From positions 1-64,000 of the forward strand of contig JAUJYZ010000791.1 in assembly GCA_033675265.1 (NCBI GenBank): a stretch of 64,000 bases of DNA, written 5' to 3'. The position numbers and the translations under genes were made by a program. Each line of letters starts with the position of its first letter. The stretch's first letter is position 1. The notes under the pieces were generated by a model, which had not been told where the DNA came from, ran no database searches, and was given only the letters and a program-made list of their open reading frames with translations. Source of the stretch: Actinostola sp. cb2023. Lineage: Eukaryota; Cnidaria; Anthozoa; Actiniaria; Actinostolidae. Below are positions 59,258-64,000 of the stretch, piece after piece.

Positions 59258-61784
59258 GGCTCTTTCTCTTTGAGACTCTCAGATCTGCTTGCTTTTCAAT
59301 TGAAGACCAACAGCAATAGATTTGTAGAAAGCCGTCATGACGTTGATCCAGTATGTTGTTCCATGGTTGTACTCCACAAAACACCTCAAAAAGCGCGGCC
59401 CAAGTGACGACACGAGATCTTTTGTCTCTTACTTCCTTCTCGATGAACATCCCCGGATGTTCAATGGTCCTTCTGATAGCTATAACTTCCTTGAACTAGG
59501 AATTCTTGAGAAAGTTGAGATTAATCAAAGAGTTAGAATATTAACCTTTTATTTCTAGGATCGGGCCAAAAGTATAGCATGTTTTGAAATTTTGAAAACT
59601 ATTTTTCTTATAATCAACATCCAACACAGGAAGCCCAAAGTATTGAAAGACAAAACATTTTCACATACTCGGGAGTTTTCGTTCATTTAGAGTAGTTTGC
59701 ATATTATCTTTTTTAACAGCGAGTCGTTTCCAAAAGCATAATAAGCACTGGCTAGATGACTATCTAGAGTAGATATCGATGATCGGTTCTTTCCGGCAGA
59801 TCCAGCCGTGACGTCACTACTTTCTCAATCTTCACTTCCTGTCTCCAGCGACGCAAGCATGCGGAAGCATAAGCGAAAACAGGCCTCACGCAAGCACAAC
59901 GAAATGTTTTGATCCCTGCGCTTGTGTTACTAGTACGCCCGTTTCTGAATAGACCGTATGTGCTTACGTCGCTTGATTGATTGAAACTGGACCCACTTTA
60001 TTTATCACCCCTCCCCCAATGGGGAAAAGGGGCCCGTGGACTTTTCTTTAACACTGTAGGAGGGGGACATTGGGGGGTTCTGAGCACCGCAACACCGCAA
60101 AAAAAATCCGAAAACACCGCATCACGAAAAAACCCCGAAAACTGACCAAAACGAAAAAAGGGGTTGACACCGCAACTTCGCAAGTAATATATCGCTTCAC
60201 CGAACACCGAAGTTAGAAACACAAACACCGCATCCCGCAGGATTTACGATCACCGGAACGTTTAATTTTTTTCACCGCAATAAAAATTGCCCAACACCGC
60301 AAACCCCAATGCCCCCCTCCTGTAGACTCGTTATGCTAGGCTATGATTCCACATGGTTCCATGATTCGTTGTTGAAGTTTTAACTTTAATATTTAAAAAA
60401 AATATTCGAGACATTGGTGCATTCCTGAATCACTAAATGATTCTTTACGAACCAGTCTTCTCCTTCGGCCCTTCGCAGCCGGACACGTACGTTGCTCTCA
60501 AGATTGGAACTTGTGAGAGTTCTCCTCAAGTATAAGCTACCGCTTAGTCTGCGAACAGTCCCTCCTTTTCCCTCCAGGTTCAGTGAAGAAGAGTTTTTAG
60601 AATCCCGTGGACTAGTCCCCTAAATTCTCCCCAATCCTCGCGCGTCCTGGATCGGTGTTCACAGTCTAAGCTACCGCTTAGTCTATCCCTGGTGCATGAA
60701 GTATAAACACTGGTGCGATGCGCACTTGACGCCACCAATGTTCATGCTTATATTTCACCAGCGAACCCTTCTTTCAGTTCTTTTTCCACATTCAGACAAA
60801 AGAAAAAAAAAATCAGATAGAACAGAACTTTCTTTGAGTTTATTTGTTGATGAAGAATATTATTGCTCAAATACAATATTATGCGGATTTAATCTCTCTC
60901 AGTAATAAATAATGGGTCAATAGGAACAAAATAGGACGTTCCGACTCGATAATAGTCAATTTGAAGCGTTTTAACTCTGGCCGTCTTACAGAGCTGAAAC
61001 ACTAATGAAAGACGAATCAGTACCAAGCGTGGCTCGAGGGGTAGTCCAAGAAAGGGTATACCCTTCAACTTTTAGTTCACAATCTAAGGTATAGCTTATG
61101 GGATTTTATAAATACTCTACGATTATGAGTGGAGTCCATGGACTGAAAGAGGTTCCAGTCGATGTTCAACAATGAATACGTTAGACCACCTTATGGGAGG
61201 CCAGCAGAAACGTCATCACTACAGAGCAAGCTTCGTCCAGAGATAATCAAACACAACTATGCTATCAAAATTGCTGGTTTGCAATCAATCCCTGGAGATT
61301 TAAAGTACAAAGACGTAGCGGCCATGTTGGTGGTACAAACAAGAGAAGCTAATGAGGAATGGTTTGTTATCGGGCACCAACTGGCCGCCATGACGTCACG
61401 TGCAAACCAACAATACAGCACGATCAAATAAGCTATCTCTGGAAGCTGCTCTTTAGCAACGACGATTTTGCGGCACTTGACACAAGACGGCTTAGATGAG
61501 AAAGAAACTAGAACGTCCACGCTATACAGTTTGGAGTATACACAAGTTACGGCCATTTTGGTAGTTTTTCATGAAGTCAAAATAGATCAAAAATGGCATG
61601 TCCTCTGTGGGATGTTCAAATTGTCTCTTTTTTCTATAATATTAATTTTTTCTACTATATTCTCCCAGACAAGAGCGCTCGCTCTAATAGGAAATCTACA
61701 TATCCGTAAATCAAACATTACACTACAATGTTTATTCTTTTGTAAGTAATACAATATGATAGTGCCTAGAAATCTTGGGCAGTC
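59258..61784. other. Intergenic region between the NT-C2/PH gene and GATAD2
   Basis: Both neighbours are on the minus strand, so this holds the 3' untranslated region of GATAD2 and the upstream region of the NT-C2/PH gene. Apart from the MITE at 60054-60326 and a repeated AAGCTACCGCTTAGTCT (60534 and 60667), nothing is recognised. Open frames of 66-99 codons show no domain or splice context. Confidence 0.5.
60054..60326. mobile_element. TIR MITE with ACCGCA repeats
   Basis: CTGTAGGAGGGGGACATTGG and CCCCAATGCCCCCCTCCTGT are inverted ends. The interior repeats CACCGCAAC and AACACCGCA words. Lies between the NT-C2/PH gene and GATAD2. Confidence 0.75.
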
Positions 61785-63874
61785 CTAAATTCTGCTTGAG
61801 CTATAATTTAAAGATTGCGCTGGTAAGGAGGGTATCATGTCCAACAAGTACTGCCTATCTGATTCAAAACAAGACTATGGTGATGCTGTGGTTTGTGGCC
61901 GGATGAATGGTGGTGTTGAGGAATGTAGGGATGCCACCGTACGTCCCCGTGCCTGCGTGCAGCAACCTCCATCTCTTGCTGTTGCTGCTGAAGATGCTGC
62001 TGTTGCAGTTGATAGAGTAGAGAGTCGGGGTGTTGCTGGTGGTGGTGATAAAGACCTTGTTGTACGTGGCGGTGGCGATGACTGGCGTGAAGTACCCCTT
62101 GGTGATGTGAGATGAGGTGGTGTCGAGAGCTGCTCGATGATTTGGACGATTGAGGTTTAGGAGCAATCGGGGTCGATTCACTCAACTTCTGCTCGATTTC
62201 TTGTTCTTGTTTCAGAGCCTTTAGGAAAGCTGCCTTGAGCCTTGCTGTATGCTCTGTCTTTAGCTCCTTTTTAACGTTCACGGTGCTGCATTTCTCACAC
62301 ATGAGAACGTCAGCACCTTCTTTGCTTTTCGTCTTCCAACATGGCGTAAAGTCCGTTCCACACTGTCCACAAACTTTGGGGTTTTCCTGATGCGCTTTTT
62401 CTGTTAATGGAGGCACTTTGCCTTTTGAAGTTTCTTTGATCGAGAGGGCATTGACAACTTTTTCAAAACCAACCAGCGTCATAAACTCTGCGCTGTTCAG
62501 GTTTGGTATGAACGCCCACTCTGCAGGGGGAGGCTTTGGAGGCGGAATTTGAAGAAGAGTCTTTTCCAGCTGTTTTCTCAGAGCCATTTTTGCAGCAGCC
62601 TGTTTCCCTGCACTTGAAACCGCTGGTGTAGACACGGAGGCTTTGGGAGAAATATGAGTAGAAAATGATGCATACCCGCTACCAGAAGAACTTGGTGGTG
62701 GGTTGTTAGCACGGACAGGCGTGGGTCTTACCGGGGAACTCTGTGAGAGAGTTGTGTATACAGTGGACCCCTGAGAGCCTGCGTGTGGGTACATTGGAGT
62801 GGGATGAATCAAGCTCGTACTCATCGAACTGATGACGTTCTGGAGATCTTTGATAGCAGAAGAACCTGATCTCGTTTGTGAATTGGAACTTTGCAACAGA
62901 TTTGTCTGCTGTGAGGCAGCCGCGTGTAACGATGAACCATGAAGGGATTGAACGTTGCCAACTTTAGGGAGAATTTTGGGCTGGATTGCAACAGGGGGGT
63001 GGTAAGTCCCTGTCGTTGATATATGTGTTTTGAGTGGAGGAGGAGGAGGTAAGGATTGGCTCTTCTTGGTCAATAACTGGTTACTTCCAGACTTACTCAC
63101 AGACGAAAATTGCAACCCAGATGACAAAAGTTTTTCATTTTCTTTTTCCTTGGTATATTTCATGGAAGCTTTCGGGTCATTCTGAGCAGCTTGAATTTTC
63201 TTTAATAGCAGCAGTTTGGCTTCCTCATTGCGTAGCTCCTGCCTTAACTCTTCAATCAGCTGCTCTTTTGCTAGTAGCTCATCATCGTCATCATCTTCAC
63301 TAGGGGTACCAGCAGTAGAATCATCATCATCACTAACACCATTAACTATCGTAATGGGGCTTCGCCATTCTTCTTGCCCTTCTCCTCGTGATTCTTCAAT
63401 TTTGGAGCTCGAAGAAGATCAACAATGCTGTCCTTGGGTTTATGAGGTATTAAAGGTCTACGTTCAGTCAATACGCCATTGGAAAGTCTCTCTTCTTTTT
63501 TTGGCTTTGGGTTTGAAATAGCTCGCACTGACTCCAGGCCAAGATGAGCGAGAAGGTCTTCTTGAGAAATGCACTCGTCTGAATCAGAGGACTTAGGTGT
63601 ATTATTTTCATCACTGTCGATAGTACTTTTTGGGGATGGTCCTAGTGTTAGCTCGGAGGACTCTTCGTTCTTTGTATCGCTGCAGTCCTTTACATCTTCT
63701 TTTTGTTCTTCTAATGTTGTTTGATCTGATGTTTGATCAGATGTAGAGATCTTATCGTCATCGTCGGTCTTCGTTGTACCATCTGCTGGGGATTGTTCTT
63801 CAGATTTGACTTTGTTGCCATCTTTGTCTGAATCATCATCCGATGATATCACCACTACATCATCAGTTGTTGTT
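61785..63874 (-). CDS. GATAD2: p66/GATAD2 subunit of the NuRD repressor, 3' part
   Basis: p66 (GATAD2A/B) links MBD2/3 to the CHD4 remodelling half of NuRD in the nucleus. One large exon starts after an acceptor at 63874; upstream exons lie beyond the window. The N-terminal acidic part (ISSDDDSDKDGN, EDLLAHLGLESVRAI) leads to conserved region 1, the MBD2-binding helix (QLIEELRQELRNEEAKLLLL, about 63,225-63,270), a Pro/Ser/Thr-rich middle, then conserved region 2: QAAAKMALRKQLEKTLLQIP, a GATA-type zinc finger (CGQC, then WKTK, then CEKC) and FLKALKQEQEIEQKL, and a His/Gln-rich tail. Two frame shifts interrupt the raw reading: near 63,405-63,425 (joining DSIVDLL to SSKIEESRGEGQ) and at the AAAA run near 61,865, after which SDRQYLLDMIP, the family C-terminus, continues in the next frame to TAG at 61785. 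Without the second shift the frame stops at 61835. Confidence 0.93.
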
Positions 63875-64000
63875 CTGAAATAGAATTGATCAAATGGTTA
63901 AAAAAATATGAAACTCCAATTTACAAAATATTGTCACAAACTATTAATAAAATATGACATTTGTAATAAAATATTTACACAAACTATAAATATTATTGTG

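Noticed and set aside
61162..61431. 89-codon plus-strand frame
   Set aside because: No recognisable domain or splice context; lies in the region 3' of GATAD2.

Overview
The window looks like nuclear DNA of an AT-rich invertebrate animal. It carries intron-rich genes for metazoan proteins (snurportin-1, the GLD-2 cytoplasmic poly(A) polymerase, AK6, the NuRD subunit p66/GATAD2 and an EHBP1-type NT-C2 protein) and very many short inverted-repeat elements, tRNA-type SINE tails and (ATT)n or (TTCA)n microsatellites. A marine invertebrate such as a sponge or cnidarian would fit; the sequence alone does not settle it.

Layout: (1) Bases 1 to about 37,715 form one giant palindrome. The left arm (1-19,097) is the reverse complement of the right arm (19,230 to about 37,715) around a 132-bp spacer. 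Each arm carries the 3' part of snurportin-1 (SNUPN) and the 5' two thirds of GLD-2 (TENT2). GLD-2 stops at the spacer in both arms, so its 3' exons are missing. The arms are almost identical from about 3,530 inward, apart from homopolymer length changes and one 464-bp duplication. The outermost 3.5 kb of the left arm is full of small indels, which points to a fold-back read or misassembly at a contig end rather than a biological palindrome, although a real inverted duplication is not excluded. (2) 37.8-41.4 kb: the first three SNUPN exons, outside the palindrome, lie head-to-head with AK6 with 370 bp between the two start codons. (3) 43.9-59.3 kb: one 16-exon minus-strand gene whose splice phases join throughout. 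It encodes about 582 residues with an N-terminal NT-C2 domain, a coiled coil and a C-terminal PH domain, an unusual combination. Its introns are packed with MITEs, including a clear nested insertion. (4) 61.8-63.9 kb: the 3' part of a p66/GATAD2 gene on the minus strand, running off the right edge.

Four of the five genes show single-base frame shifts, mostly in short homopolymers (GLD-2 in both arms, AK6 exon 3, the NT-C2/PH gene exon 9, GATAD2 twice). Each is followed by clearly conserved coding sequence in the next frame, so residual consensus error is the simplest reading. Apart from the genes, the dominant content is non-autonomous DNA transposons: a 1-kb TA-flanked element with CAGTGTGTTGCCC ends, several TIR MITE families, long fold-back hairpins and two tRNA-headed SINEs.
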